A DNA stretch of 64,000 nucleotides from Verrucomicrobiota bacterium (GTDB taxonomy: Bacteria > Verrucomicrobiota > Verrucomicrobiia > Chthoniobacterales > UBA10450), in assembly GCA_003219175.1 (NCBI GenBank), contig QHPU01000041.1, forward strand, positions 1-64,000, in the 5' to 3' direction. Positions 23,926-32,930 of this stretch are shown here, piece after piece. Under the pieces are notes generated by a model. The model was not told the origin of the DNA. It ran no database searches and saw only the letters and a list, made by a program, of their open reading frames with translations. Position 1 is the first letter of the stretch. Every line of letters starts with the position of its first letter. Position numbers and translations under genes: made by a program.

Positions 23926-26316
23926 GTGTCCGAACATAACATGTCCGCTGAGCCCGAGGCGGATCTCGCGCTTGAGATCGCGCACATTTTGTTCATCGAC
24001 ACCGTGGGTTATTCGAAGCTCACGGTTGATGAGCAGGGCAAGTTTCAGGAGCAGTTAAATCAGATCGTGCGCGGAACGAAGTCTTTCCACACGGCAGAAG
24101 CCGCCGGCAAATTGATTCGGCTCCCAACGGGAGATGGCATGGCGCTAGTATTTGCAGAAAGTATCGAAGCCCCTTTGAAGTGCGCTCTGGAGATGACCGA
24201 AAAATTGCGCGCGTATCCGCAATTGGCTGTTCGAATGGGAATTCACAGTGGCTCGATCAGTCGAGTGATGGATGTAAATGATCGCGTCAACATTGCCGGC
24301 TCAGGCGTAAACATCGCGCAACGAGTCATGAGCTGCGGCGATGCCGGACACATCTTGATGTCGAAACATGTTGCCGACGACCTGGCCGAATATCCACAGT
24401 GGCGTCCTTTTTTGCACGATCTCGGCGAAGCCGAAATGAAACATGGGCAAAAGATCGACATCGTCAGTTTCTATTCGGACAAAGCGGGAAATACCGAAGT
24501 CCCGCGGCGTCTGCGGCAACTGCATTACGAGCGCGAACTTCAGCGCACGGTGAGTCGTCGTCGAACGGTCGCCGTCGTTTTACTGGTTGCACTCGCTGCT
24601 GCTGCGTTCCTCTTTTTCTACCGCCGCGCAGCAGTACCGCCGGCGATAGTCCCGGAAAAGAGCATCGCGGTGCTTGCTTTTGAAAATCGCAGCGACGACG
24701 CGGGGAACGCCTATTTCGCTGACGCGATTCAGGATGAAATTCTCACCCGATTGTCCAAAATCGCGGATCTTAAAGTGGTCTCACGGACGTCGAGCCAGCA
24801 GTATCGAAGCAGATCGGAGAATCTGGCCGCGATTGCCCGGCAGCTGGGGGTAGCGCATGTGCTCGAAGGCAGCGTCCAAAAGAGCGCCAACGTAATCAGG
24901 GTGAACGTTCAGCTGATCAAGGCGGCGAACGATTCACACATCTGGGCCGATACATTTGATCGACAGTCGAGCGATATCCTTGCAGTTGAAAGTGAGGTCG
25001 CAAGAACGATTGCCGACCAGTTGCGGACAAAGATGACGGGGCAGGAGGAGCAAGCTGTTGCCATGAAGCCGACGGAGAATTCCGAAGCTTACGATACCTA
25101 TCTCCGCGGTCTCGCTTACACTTTGAAGCCCGGCAATTATGGCGCAAATCTCCCAAATGCGCAAAAATACCTGCGAGAGGCCGTTCATCTGGACTCAAAG
25201 TTCGCACTCGCTTGGGCGCTTCTATCATCGGTTGATTCAATGGGATACCTCACGCTCGGGCTCGAGCCAACCGTTGCTCTGCGTGAGGAGGCGCGGCAAG
25301 CGGCGGAAACGGCGCTCACACTCCAACCGGACCTGGGCGAAGCTCGATTAGCCGAAGGACAATATAATTATTCGTGCCTGAAGGATTACGACACGGCTGT
25401 TCGGTATTTCGAGCAGGCGCGACGGCTCCTGCCAAACAGCAGCCGGATTCCGGAGCTGCTCGCTTACGTTGCGCGTCGCCGAGGCCAGTGGGACCAAAGT
25501 GAATCGTACTTCAACGAAGCTGAGCGACTCGACCCTCGCAACGTAGCGATCATGCTGGAGCACGCTTTCCTTTATGACTCACGTCGCCAGTTTCCGGAGG
25601 CAGTGCGCAAGTGTGAGCAGATTTTGAACATTATACCAGACAACCCCGACGCGTTACTGGAGGAGGCCAACGTCGCCATGGCAGAAGGCGACCTGGCTCG
25701 CGCCGGCAGTTTGCTGGCTCGGCTTCACCCGAACCCCGCCGATGCCGAAGCCGTCAGGAAGAAGATTTACCATGCCATCCTTGAACGCCGTCCGCTGAAC
25801 ATTCTTCCTGTTATAGGTGAAATGCTGGCAAAGAGCGATCCGGCGTCGGCTGATTTGGACGGAGACGCTCTCTTCTGGTTTGGTTGGGCGCAGCAAATGG
25901 CAGGAGACCAAGCGGGGGCCGCTCAAACTTGGCGGCGCGCCCGAAACAAAGTCGATGTTCTTTTAAAAACGCAGTCTGAAAACCAAACGCTGATCGGCGA
26001 TCTGGCCCTGATTCAAATGGCCCTCGGAAACAAGACGGAAGCGCTCACGCTTGCTGAACGTGCCATCGCCGTAAATCCGATCGAGAAGGACGCTATTTCG
26101 GGGCCGAGTGGGATAGAAATTCTGGCGCGTGTAACGGCGCAAGTGGGAGAGCAGGATCGCGCAATCGCTGCTTTGGAGAAACTCCTGTCGATCCCGTACG
26201 CTGGCCCCATCTCGGTGCCGCTCACGTCTGCGTTGCTCCGACTCGATCCAATGTTCGATCCGCTCCGCCAGGACAAACGTTTTCAAAGATTGATTTCGTC
26301 ATCTGCGCCAAGGTAA
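23926..26316 (+). CDS. class III nucleotidyl cyclase fused to TolB-like and TPR domains
   Basis: A 796-residue membrane protein. Residues 18-185 are an adenylate/guanylate cyclase homology domain with both metal-binding Asp present (Asp25 in FIDTVGYSKL, Asp70 in PTGDGMALVF) and the VNIAGSGVNIAQRV segment. One transmembrane helix follows at about 213-232. Beyond it is a TolB/FlgO-like domain (KSIAVLAFENRSDD, LEGSVQKSANVIRVNVQL), then TPR helices from about 375 to the end. The cyclase would be cytoplasmic and the TPR part periplasmic. GTG at 23926 is supported by AAGGAG six bases upstream. The TolB/TPR half closely parallels the protein at 28961. Confidence 0.88.
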   Translation: MSEHNMSAEPEADLALEIAHILFIDTVGYSKLTVDEQGKFQEQLNQIVRGTKSFHTAEAAGKLIRLPTGDGMALVFAESIEAPLKCALEMTEKLRAYPQLAVRMGIHSGSISRVMDVNDRVNIAGSGVNIAQRVMSCGDAGHILMSKHVADDLAEYPQWRPFLHDLGEAEMKHGQKIDIVSFYSDKAGNTEVPRRLRQLHYERELQRTVSRRRTVAVVLLVALAAAAFLFFYRRAAVPPAIVPEKSIAVLAFENRSDDAGNAYFADAIQDEILTRLSKIADLKVVSRTSSQQYRSRSENLAAIARQLGVAHVLEGSVQKSANVIRVNVQLIKAANDSHIWADTFDRQSSDILAVESEVARTIADQLRTKMTGQEEQAVAMKPTENSEAYDTYLRGLAYTLKPGNYGANLPNAQKYLREAVHLDSKFALAWALLSSVDSMGYLTLGLEPTVALREEARQAAETALTLQPDLGEARLAEGQYNYSCLKDYDTAVRYFEQARRLLPNSSRIPELLAYVARRRGQWDQSESYFNEAERLDPRNVAIMLEHAFLYDSRRQFPEAVRKCEQILNIIPDNPDALLEEANVAMAEGDLARAGSLLARLHPNPADAEAVRKKIYHAILERRPLNILPVIGEMLAKSDPASADLDGDALFWFGWAQQMAGDQAGAAQTWRRARNKVDVLLKTQSENQTLIGDLALIQMALGNKTEALTLAERAIAVNPIEKDAISGPSGIEILARVTAQVGEQDRAIAALEKLLSIPYAGPISVPLTSALLRLDPMFDPLRQDKRFQRLISSSAPR

Positions 26317-26508
26317 CTCGAGAGCGAAAATTACGCGCGCGTTATCTTATTCGGTATGGTTGTTAGTCAGACACAATCTAGTGATTCGAACGTCCGTTGT
26401 CCCCAATGCGCTTAGGATCCGCGAAAATCCCGATAACAAATGATCGGCCGCAGCGCAGCTTGAAAGGATTCGACGGGTGCGCACAACATAGTGATTTAAC
26501 CCTCGCTC

Positions 26509-27013
26509 CTAACAGCCAAAGACGATCACGGTCTTGATAAAGTCGCCCTGAGCTTCCTTTACCGCGTGCGCGAAAGCTGCGGATGCCGAGGCGGGTTCAG
26601 CGACGCCCTTCACTGTCTTTCCTTTTCCTAGCTTTCTTAGCACCGCTTTTATTTGCTCGCCGACGCAATTAACACCTTTGTTGGCCATAATCGCCTTATC
26701 AATCGCCACAATGAGCTCGGACGTTTCGCGCGGTGACCATTCGGTAACGGTGTAACTGCCGTCGTTGGATTGTTCAAACAGTTTCACGTTTCCCGAGGTT
26801 TTCCCTTGCGTGACTTGCACAAATACGCGGTTCCGGACTCCAACTTTGAAGCTTGCAAACCGTCGGTGTTGCACTTGCCAAAGGCGGCGCGGATGGTATG
26901 GCCGATGCTAAAGGCGGCGCTGTCGGCGACGGCGACAGTGACGGCAATTGGCAGAAGCCCGCACCGAATGATGCAACAAACACTATTGCGGCGATTGTGA
27001 CATGTTTTCTCAT
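26509..27013 (-). pseudogene. frameshifted gene for a small secreted protein
   Basis: From the ATG at 27013 one frame gives a signal peptide (MRKHVTIAAIVFVASFGAGF) and a Pro/Ala/Ser linker containing APPLASA twice, ending ATPTVCK. The continuation with protein-like composition (SFKVGVRNRVFVQVTQGKTS through VVAIDKAIMANKGVN-like text to VIVFGC at the end) lies in another frame from about 26874 to 26509. The two frames join near 26870, so a one-base change would restore a single protein of about 165 residues. I do not recognise the family. It may be a true pseudogene or a sequencing error. Confidence 0.55.
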
Positions 27014-27272
27014 AGTTAGTACGGGTTGACGGTTAATTCACGCCGGGCCGTTGTCGGAGAATGCGACGAGGACATTGGATGGCGGGTGAAGGATTCACCT
27101 GTCTAGCTCCAAACGATCTCTTTAGGCAAGCGAAAAATCTTGGTTAGGTCGTTTGGTTAGTGTTGGTCAATTCTCAGTGGTGCGAGTGAAGCCAAGGAAT
27201 TTCTAACTGTTCTTCCACTGCGTACAAAATTCATCTTCGGTTTTTGGCGTTTCGAGTGTTTAACTCGGCAGC

Positions 27273-28817
27273 ATGAAAAGGATTACCGCAGTCATTCCGC
27301 GGACAGCGTCCGCGGCTACAGCAATGGTTTGCATCGCGGTTACCACTTCGGTGTTCGGCGGGCAACCGGCGCTCACGATTTACAATCAAAACTTCGCGGT
27401 GGTCCGCGACTCGGTTCCAATCGACCTGAAACAAGGTGTGAACAATGTGCGCTTCACCGACACGACGGCGCACCTCGAACCCGCTTCGGTGATTTTGCGG
27501 GATCCGAGCGGGAAAACGAATCTGCAAATTCTCGAGCAGAATTATCGGAACGATCCCGTTTCGCAGGAGCTGTTGCTCTCGCTTTCAGAAGGGAAGAGCA
27601 TCGATTTTCTGGTGATCGAGCCAAACAAACCGAACACGATCGTGCAGGGGAAAATCGTGCGCAGCGGCTACGTGCGGCACAGCCAGGAAGCGATGCAGCG
27701 TTATGGTCAGAGCTACGCCATGGCGCAATCGGCGACGGCTTATCAAAGCGGCGGAATGTCGCAACCGATCATCGAAGTGGATGGCAAACTGCGCTTTACG
27801 CTTCCGGGTCAGCCACTTTTCCCACCGCTAAGCGACGACACCATTTTAAAACCGACCATCGAATGGCAATTGCAAGCCGATAGGGCGGGCAAGCTCGATG
27901 CCGAGCTTGCTTATATCACCGGCGGAATGAGCTGGGAAGCCAATTACAACATCGTCGCGCCGGAAAAAAGCGATCTGCTCGATTTCGTTGGCTGGATCAC
28001 GATGGACAACCAGAGCGGCAAGACTTTTGAAAACGCGAAAATCAAGTTGATGGCAGGCGATGTCAGCAAGATCCAGGAGGCCGAAAGATTTGCGTTAGCA
28101 CGAAGTGAAGAGCTGGCGGTGAGCGGCAGAATGGCAGCGCCGGTAACTGAAAAAGCGTTTGAGGATTATCACCTCTACAATCTGGCGCGCCCGACGACCT
28201 TGCGGGATCGGGAAACGAAACAGGTGGAATTCATTCGCGCCAGCGGGGTGAAATCAGAACGCATTTATGTTTACGACGGATTGAAGATCGACTGGAACCA
28301 ATGGCGCGGTTATCGGATGGAAAACATCCGCAATAATCAGGATATCGGGACTGAGATGGACACGAAGGTCGCGGTCATGCGTGAGTTTAAAAATTCGGAA
28401 GCAAATCATCTCGGAATGCCGTTACCGAAAGGGCGCGTCCGTTTTTACAAGCAGGATGACGACAAGCAGCTTGAATTTACCGGCGAGAATTTGATCGATC
28501 ACACGCCGAAAGACGAAACGCTGCGGGTTTTTACCGGGAATGCTTTCGATTTGGTGGGCGAACGCCTGCGCACCAACGTGAAGGTGGATTCATCCAATCA
28601 CTGGCTGGACGAGAGTTTTGAAATCAAGCTACGCAACCACAAGAAGGAGCCGGTGGAAATTCGCGTGGTCGAGCATCTCTTTCGCTGGACCAACTGGGAG
28701 ATCACAGAAAAATCGGACCCGTTCACAAAAACGAACGCGCAGACGATAGAGTTTCGTGTTCCGGTGAAAGCGGACGAAGAAAAGACTGTTCGTTACACCG
28801 TGCATTACTCGTGGTGA
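27273..28817 (+). CDS. DUF4139 domain-containing exported protein
   Basis: A 514-residue secreted or outer-membrane-facing protein. A signal peptide ends near FGGQPALTIYNQ. The body matches the DUF4139 architecture: ALTIYNQNFAVVRDSVPIDL at the start, WQLQADRAGKLDAELAYITGGMSWEANYNIV in the centre, and LPKGRVRFYKQDDDKQLEFTG with DHTPKDETLRVFTGNAFDL and a final VVEHLFRWTNWEI region. Function of the family is unknown. The n-region of the signal peptide (IPRTASAATA) is encoded by a 19-base perfect hairpin at 27297 belonging to a repeat family found elsewhere in the window. Confidence 0.85.
   Translation: MKRITAVIPRTASAATAMVCIAVTTSVFGGQPALTIYNQNFAVVRDSVPIDLKQGVNNVRFTDTTAHLEPASVILRDPSGKTNLQILEQNYRNDPVSQELLLSLSEGKSIDFLVIEPNKPNTIVQGKIVRSGYVRHSQEAMQRYGQSYAMAQSATAYQSGGMSQPIIEVDGKLRFTLPGQPLFPPLSDDTILKPTIEWQLQADRAGKLDAELAYITGGMSWEANYNIVAPEKSDLLDFVGWITMDNQSGKTFENAKIKLMAGDVSKIQEAERFALARSEELAVSGRMAAPVTEKAFEDYHLYNLARPTTLRDRETKQVEFIRASGVKSERIYVYDGLKIDWNQWRGYRMENIRNNQDIGTEMDTKVAVMREFKNSEANHLGMPLPKGRVRFYKQDDDKQLEFTGENLIDHTPKDETLRVFTGNAFDLVGERLRTNVKVDSSNHWLDESFEIKLRNHKKEPVEIRVVEHLFRWTNWEITEKSDPFTKTNAQTIEFRVPVKADEEKTVRYTVHYSW
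27297..27320 (+). repeat. hairpin-CTACAR element in a signal-peptide coding region
   Basis: CCGCGGAC-AGC-GTCCGCGG followed by CTACAG. The 8-bp stem is perfect. Similar hairpins ending in CTACAA occur at 48256 (inside the OGG-type gene) and 51859 (intergenic). Confidence 0.6.
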
Positions 28818-28960
28818 TTCGGAGCGGCTCGCTTTTGTGCGCCCAGGACGCCCAGAAGAGCGGCCCTCCGTTGCTCTCGCGGTCAGCGCAGAAATCGTTT
28901 AGTTTCAACACGTCGCGGGCGCAGTTGTCTATCGGTGAAGCGAGGAGAACTGGCGACGCG

Positions 28961-30997
28961 ATGGACGAACGCGTTTTTATGAGCGGCTTTTTCGAGGAAT
29001 TGAAGCGGCGCAAGGTTTACCGCGTCGCGATTGCCTACATCGTTGCAAGCTGGGCCCTGGCGCAGGGCATCGCCCAGGTGCTTCCCGTCTTTGATATTCC
29101 CAACTCGAGGATTCGCGTCGTAATACTGCTGTTGTTAATTGGTTTCCCGATCGCCCTTGTCCTGGCCTGGATTTTCGACATTACGCCAACCGGGATCGAG
29201 CGTACTTCAAGGGCACAGCCGGCCACGGTGCCGGGACGGCGCCGCCGACGCAACGTGATCTGGCTCGGAATTGCCGGGATAGTGATTTCGAGCGCGGTGG
29301 GCTTCCTGGTTCTGCCACGGGCAGTTGCGCGAAGCAAGGTGGAGAAGTCGATCGCGGTCCTGCCTTTCGATAATTTAAGTGACGACAAGGAGAACGCGTA
29401 TTTCGCAGACGGGATTCAGGACGACATTCTTACCAACCTTTCCAAGATCAGCGATTTAAAGGTGATCTCGCGAACGTCGGTCATGCAGTACAAGGGCAAA
29501 GCGCCCAATGTGCGTGAAATCGGCAAAGCCCTGGGTGTTTCCACGATTCTAGAGGGTAGCGTTCGACGCTCCGGCAATCGCGTCCGACTGAACGTACAGT
29601 TGATCGATGCCACCAACGACGAGCATCTCTGGGCCAGCGATTACGATCGCGAATTAACTGACGTTTTCGCCATTCAAACCGATCTCGCCCAGAATATCAG
29701 CGATGCGCTCCAGGCCAAGTTGTCGCCGGCGGAGAAATCGCGCATCGAAAGCAAACCCACGGAGAACAGCGACGCCTACCTCGCTTTTGTCCAGGCGCAC
29801 AATCTTGTTAGCACTTCGCTCGAAAGCTTTGAGACGCTGAAGCAGGCCGAGCACCTTTACGCCCGGGCAATCGAGCTCGACCCGAAATTTGCCCTCGCTT
29901 TCGCGCGCTACTCGTATTTGGAGAGCTGGATTGTGCATACGTTTGAACGCACCGCCGAACGCCGGCAAAAGGCGCGCGCCCTGGCAGAGCAAGCATTGCA
30001 ATTACAGCCCGACCTACCGGAAGGCCATCTTGCTCTCGGATTTTCGCTCTATTACGGTGATAACGATTTTGAGGGGGCATTAAGGGAATTCGAAATCGCG
30101 CAGCGTGGTCTCCCCAACGAGGCCGAAGCTTATCTCGCCCTCGGTGCGATCCAGCGCCGGATGGGAAACTGGTCGGAATCCAATGCCAACCTGGAGAAAG
30201 CAGCCAGTCTGAATCCGAAAGATGGCTGGGTCTTTCAGAACCTGGCGATGAGTTACCAGGTCCAGCGCAAATTCGATGCTGCCAACAAGGCGATTGATCG
30301 CGGAATGAAGGCAGCTCCGCAGAATATCGGACTGTGGGAGACCAAGGCAAAGCTCGCGGTCGTGGAAAAAGGCGACGTGAGCGTTTCCGAACAGGCGTTT
30401 GAGTCGGCCAAATCGATGCCGCTGACGGCCGAGGGCAAAATCAAGGTGGCGGGAGCGCGCGCGGACGTTTTTCTTTTGGAACGAAAATATCAGGAAGGAT
30501 TAAACGCGGCGGAAAGCTTGTCGGACGATCTCCTCTCGACCGTTCCCGTAGCGATCTGCGGGAAGTATTATCTCATCGGCTTTGCGCGACGAGGCTTACA
30601 TGATGAAGCAGGCGCACGCGTTGCGTTTCTCAAAGCCAAGGAGTTCGGCGAAGAAGAATTGAAGAAGAGTCCGGATTCGCCGGACCTGCGCGTTCTGCAG
30701 GCGAAGATTCTTGCTTACCTGGGAGAGAAAGATTCGGCGCTTGCTGAAGCGAAGCGGGCTACCGATTTGCTTCCTGAAAGCAAAGATGCGTTTGGCGGTC
30801 CCGATATCACAGCCGGCGTAGCCGAAGTCGAATGCATTTTGGGCGAAAACGACCGGGCGATCGAGCTATTGGATGGTTTGTTAAGCCGGCCGAGCAATAT
30901 AACGGTGCCCCTTCTCAAATTAAGCCCAGCGTGGGATCCGCTGCGACAGGATCCAAAGTTTCAGGCGATGCTTGAGAAACACGGCGTTAAAACTTAG
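28961..30997 (+). CDS. membrane TolB-like/TPR protein
   Basis: A 678-residue protein. An N-terminal cytoplasmic and membrane part (GFFEELKRRKVYRVAIAYIV, then hydrophobic segments at about 20-45, 48-70 and 100-120) precedes a TolB/FlgO-like domain beginning KSIAVLPFDNLSDDKENAYF and TPR repeats to the C-terminus. It is paralogous to the C-terminal 560 residues of the cyclase at 23926 but has no cyclase domain. Proteins of this kind are common in Verrucomicrobiota and Proteobacteria; their role, perhaps signalling or protein assembly, is not established. ATG at 28961 has GAGGAGA upstream; ATG at 28979 is also plausible. A GTG at 28811 is too far from the conserved start. Confidence 0.8.
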   Translation: MDERVFMSGFFEELKRRKVYRVAIAYIVASWALAQGIAQVLPVFDIPNSRIRVVILLLLIGFPIALVLAWIFDITPTGIERTSRAQPATVPGRRRRRNVIWLGIAGIVISSAVGFLVLPRAVARSKVEKSIAVLPFDNLSDDKENAYFADGIQDDILTNLSKISDLKVISRTSVMQYKGKAPNVREIGKALGVSTILEGSVRRSGNRVRLNVQLIDATNDEHLWASDYDRELTDVFAIQTDLAQNISDALQAKLSPAEKSRIESKPTENSDAYLAFVQAHNLVSTSLESFETLKQAEHLYARAIELDPKFALAFARYSYLESWIVHTFERTAERRQKARALAEQALQLQPDLPEGHLALGFSLYYGDNDFEGALREFEIAQRGLPNEAEAYLALGAIQRRMGNWSESNANLEKAASLNPKDGWVFQNLAMSYQVQRKFDAANKAIDRGMKAAPQNIGLWETKAKLAVVEKGDVSVSEQAFESAKSMPLTAEGKIKVAGARADVFLLERKYQEGLNAAESLSDDLLSTVPVAICGKYYLIGFARRGLHDEAGARVAFLKAKEFGEEELKKSPDSPDLRVLQAKILAYLGEKDSALAEAKRATDLLPESKDAFGGPDITAGVAEVECILGENDRAIELLDGLLSRPSNITVPLLKLSPAWDPLRQDPKFQAMLEKHGVKT

Positions 30998-31033
30998 TCG
31001 CTATTCATCAGCTGGGACCATTTGCGTACGAGA

Positions 31034-31897
31034 ATGGATTGTTGGCCAGCTGTGGCAGCCGCCTATTTACGAAGTGGCGTTTCACGGAAACGCTCTCCAA
31101 TTCGCGGCACAGTTCTGCGCCGCAAAGCGCAGACAACCACGCTTGTTCTCGCGTCGTTTATTCTGGCGCAGATCGCTTCGGCTGATTGGCGAGTCACCTC
31201 AGCTGATCGACAGTCCTCTGCCGTCGCAGGCATCGAACATCGCCACATCATTTTACAAAATGCTGACGAAAGCGCGACGATCGATCTCGCAGCCTTTTCC
31301 ATTAAAACCGCGACGCTGCATCTGATCGATAATCCCGGCGGTTCTGAAAATCTCGCTGCCGTGATGGGGCGCGAGAACTTCGTCGCCGGGGTAAACGGCG
31401 GATATTTCGACACAGATTTCAGACCGCTCGGGTTGCGAGTGTTCGATGGCAAAACGCGCTCGCCGCTGGTTCGCGCGCGTTTGCTTACCGGCGTGCTCTG
31501 CGCCACTGCCCACGGGATTGAAATCGTCCGGCTCAGCGAATTTTCACAGAAGAAAAAATGCGACGCGGCCGCCGAGTGCGGACCGTTTCTGATTGACAGT
31601 GGACTGCCGGTCCGCGGGCTTGATCAATCGCGCAGCGCACGCAGGACTTTTGCGGCGGTCGCGCGCGGTGGAAGTGCGGCGATCGGAATTTCGAGTACTC
31701 TTTCGTTGGCGGAACTGGCCAGCGCTCTCGCCGCGCTTCCCGATTTCAAGATCTGGCGGGCGTTGAACTTCGACGGGGGATCATCGAGCGCGTTTTGGGT
31801 TCGAAGAAGCGGCGACACGCCGTTTTCAATCCCGGAAGAAAAAGCCGTGCGCGATTTTGTCGGGATTGTACCAAAACACGCGTCCACCGAGAGGTAG
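31034..31897 (+). CDS. phosphodiester glycosidase-family (NAGPA-like) protein
   Basis: A 287-residue exported protein of the phosphodiester glycosidase/DUF2233 family, named after the lysosomal uncovering enzyme. Family motifs are FVAGVNGGYFDTDFRPLG, CGPFLIDSG, ARRTFAAVARGG and RALNFDGGSSSAFWV. A signal-like helix TTLVLASFILAQIASA lies at about residues 35-51, so the first 30 residues are atypical and the true start may be later, though no ATG/GTG/TTG exists between. ATG at 31034 is used. The stop codon lies within an AGGTAGGGG inverted repeat that flanks the next repeat element. Confidence 0.82.
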   Translation: MDCWPAVAAAYLRSGVSRKRSPIRGTVLRRKAQTTTLVLASFILAQIASADWRVTSADRQSSAVAGIEHRHIILQNADESATIDLAAFSIKTATLHLIDNPGGSENLAAVMGRENFVAGVNGGYFDTDFRPLGLRVFDGKTRSPLVRARLLTGVLCATAHGIEIVRLSEFSQKKKCDAAAECGPFLIDSGLPVRGLDQSRSARRTFAAVARGGSAAIGISSTLSLAELASALAALPDFKIWRALNFDGGSSSAFWVRRSGDTPFSIPEEKAVRDFVGIVPKHASTER

Positions 31898-31968
31898 GGG
31901 TAGTTCACCCCGAACCGATCCGAGCCGGACTGGCGTTCGCAGGCGATTGAGGTCAATCTCCCCTACCT
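31892..31968. repeat. dispersed GTCCGAGCCGGACTGGCG element, copy 5, with flanking inverted repeat
   Basis: GATCCGAGCCGGACTGGCG at 31917-31935 is bracketed by AGGTAGGGG (31892-31900) and CCCCTACCT (31960-31968), a perfect 9-bp inverted repeat. The left arm includes the stop codon of the glycosidase gene. Confidence 0.7.
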
Positions 31969-31981
31969 GTAACGTCGCGGC

Positions 31982-32752
31982 ATGCGAACATTCGGCGCGT
32001 TTCGGAAAACGGACGGCACCCGGGTTTACGGCGAAGTCCGGGGCAACGAAGTGCACGTGCTGAAACAACCGTTTTGGCTTGGACTCGAGCCGAGCGGCGA
32101 AAATCTCAGCCGGCCCGATCTTGAAATCGCTGTTCCCGTCGCGCCGTCGAAATTAATCGCCGTCGGGCTCAACTACGCAGATCACATTGCCGAAATGAAG
32201 CGGACACCGCTTGGGACGCCGTTGATTTGGTTCAAGGCTCCCACTTCCCTGATCGCGCACGAAGGAGAGATCGCGATCGCGTTCCCCGGACATCAGACTG
32301 ATTTCGAGGTCGAGCTCGCCATCGTCATCGGCCCGCCTGCGAAAAATGTCAGCGTTGATTCCGCGCACGATTTCATTTTCGGTTACACTATTGGTGAAGA
32401 CATCAGCGATCGTGATTTGCAGAAATCGGAAAAACAATTCGGTCGCTGCAAATCGTTCGACACTTACACGCCGATCGGACCGTTTGTATATTCTGACGTC
32501 GATGTCACAGACCTTGAAATCACCCTGCGCCAAAATCGCGGGGTGAAGCAACGTGCTCGCACCAGCCAGATGATTTATTCGCCGGCTGAGATTGTATCGT
32601 TTGCCAGCCAAAATTTAACGTTGCTGCCGGGCGACGTGATTCTGACCGGCACCCCGTCAGGAGTTGGTCCCATTTGTGCCGGCGACGAATTGGAAGCACG
32701 GATTGGTGACTGGCCACCGTTACAGAATCGGGTGCGCAATGCCACCCAATAG
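31982..32752 (+). CDS. fumarylacetoacetate hydrolase-family protein
   Basis: A 256-residue FAH-superfamily enzyme. LIAVGLNYADHIAEM is the usual entry to the domain. Metal ligands are in TDFEVELAIVIG (two Glu) and GEDISDRDLQ (Asp), followed by KSFDTYTPIGPF and the C-terminal LLPGDVILTGTPSGVGP. The family hydrolyses or decarboxylates diketo acids in aromatic and sugar catabolism, for example acylpyruvates; the exact substrate is open. ATG at 31982, 14 bases after the repeat element. Confidence 0.9.
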   Translation: MRTFGAFRKTDGTRVYGEVRGNEVHVLKQPFWLGLEPSGENLSRPDLEIAVPVAPSKLIAVGLNYADHIAEMKRTPLGTPLIWFKAPTSLIAHEGEIAIAFPGHQTDFEVELAIVIGPPAKNVSVDSAHDFIFGYTIGEDISDRDLQKSEKQFGRCKSFDTYTPIGPFVYSDVDVTDLEITLRQNRGVKQRARTSQMIYSPAEIVSFASQNLTLLPGDVILTGTPSGVGPICAGDELEARIGDWPPLQNRVRNATQ

Positions 32753-32930
32753 GCTGAAAATATTAGGTAGAAAAGAAGAAAGGGCGCTTGCACTACATCC
32801 CACGCGCCTAGATAATTCGATAGTAATTTTGCGTCCCAACGACTTATGAAAAGTTTTGCTGGACTCCTAGCAACTCACTTTGGGATAAATAGGACCCTTT
32901 ATTTTGAGGCCGGTCTCAATCACTAAACTT

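Noticed and set aside
28811..28960. N-terminal extension of the TPR protein
   Set aside because: The extra 50 residues are low in family character and the ATG at 28961 has a GAGGAGA site; homologues begin near EELKRRKVYRVA.
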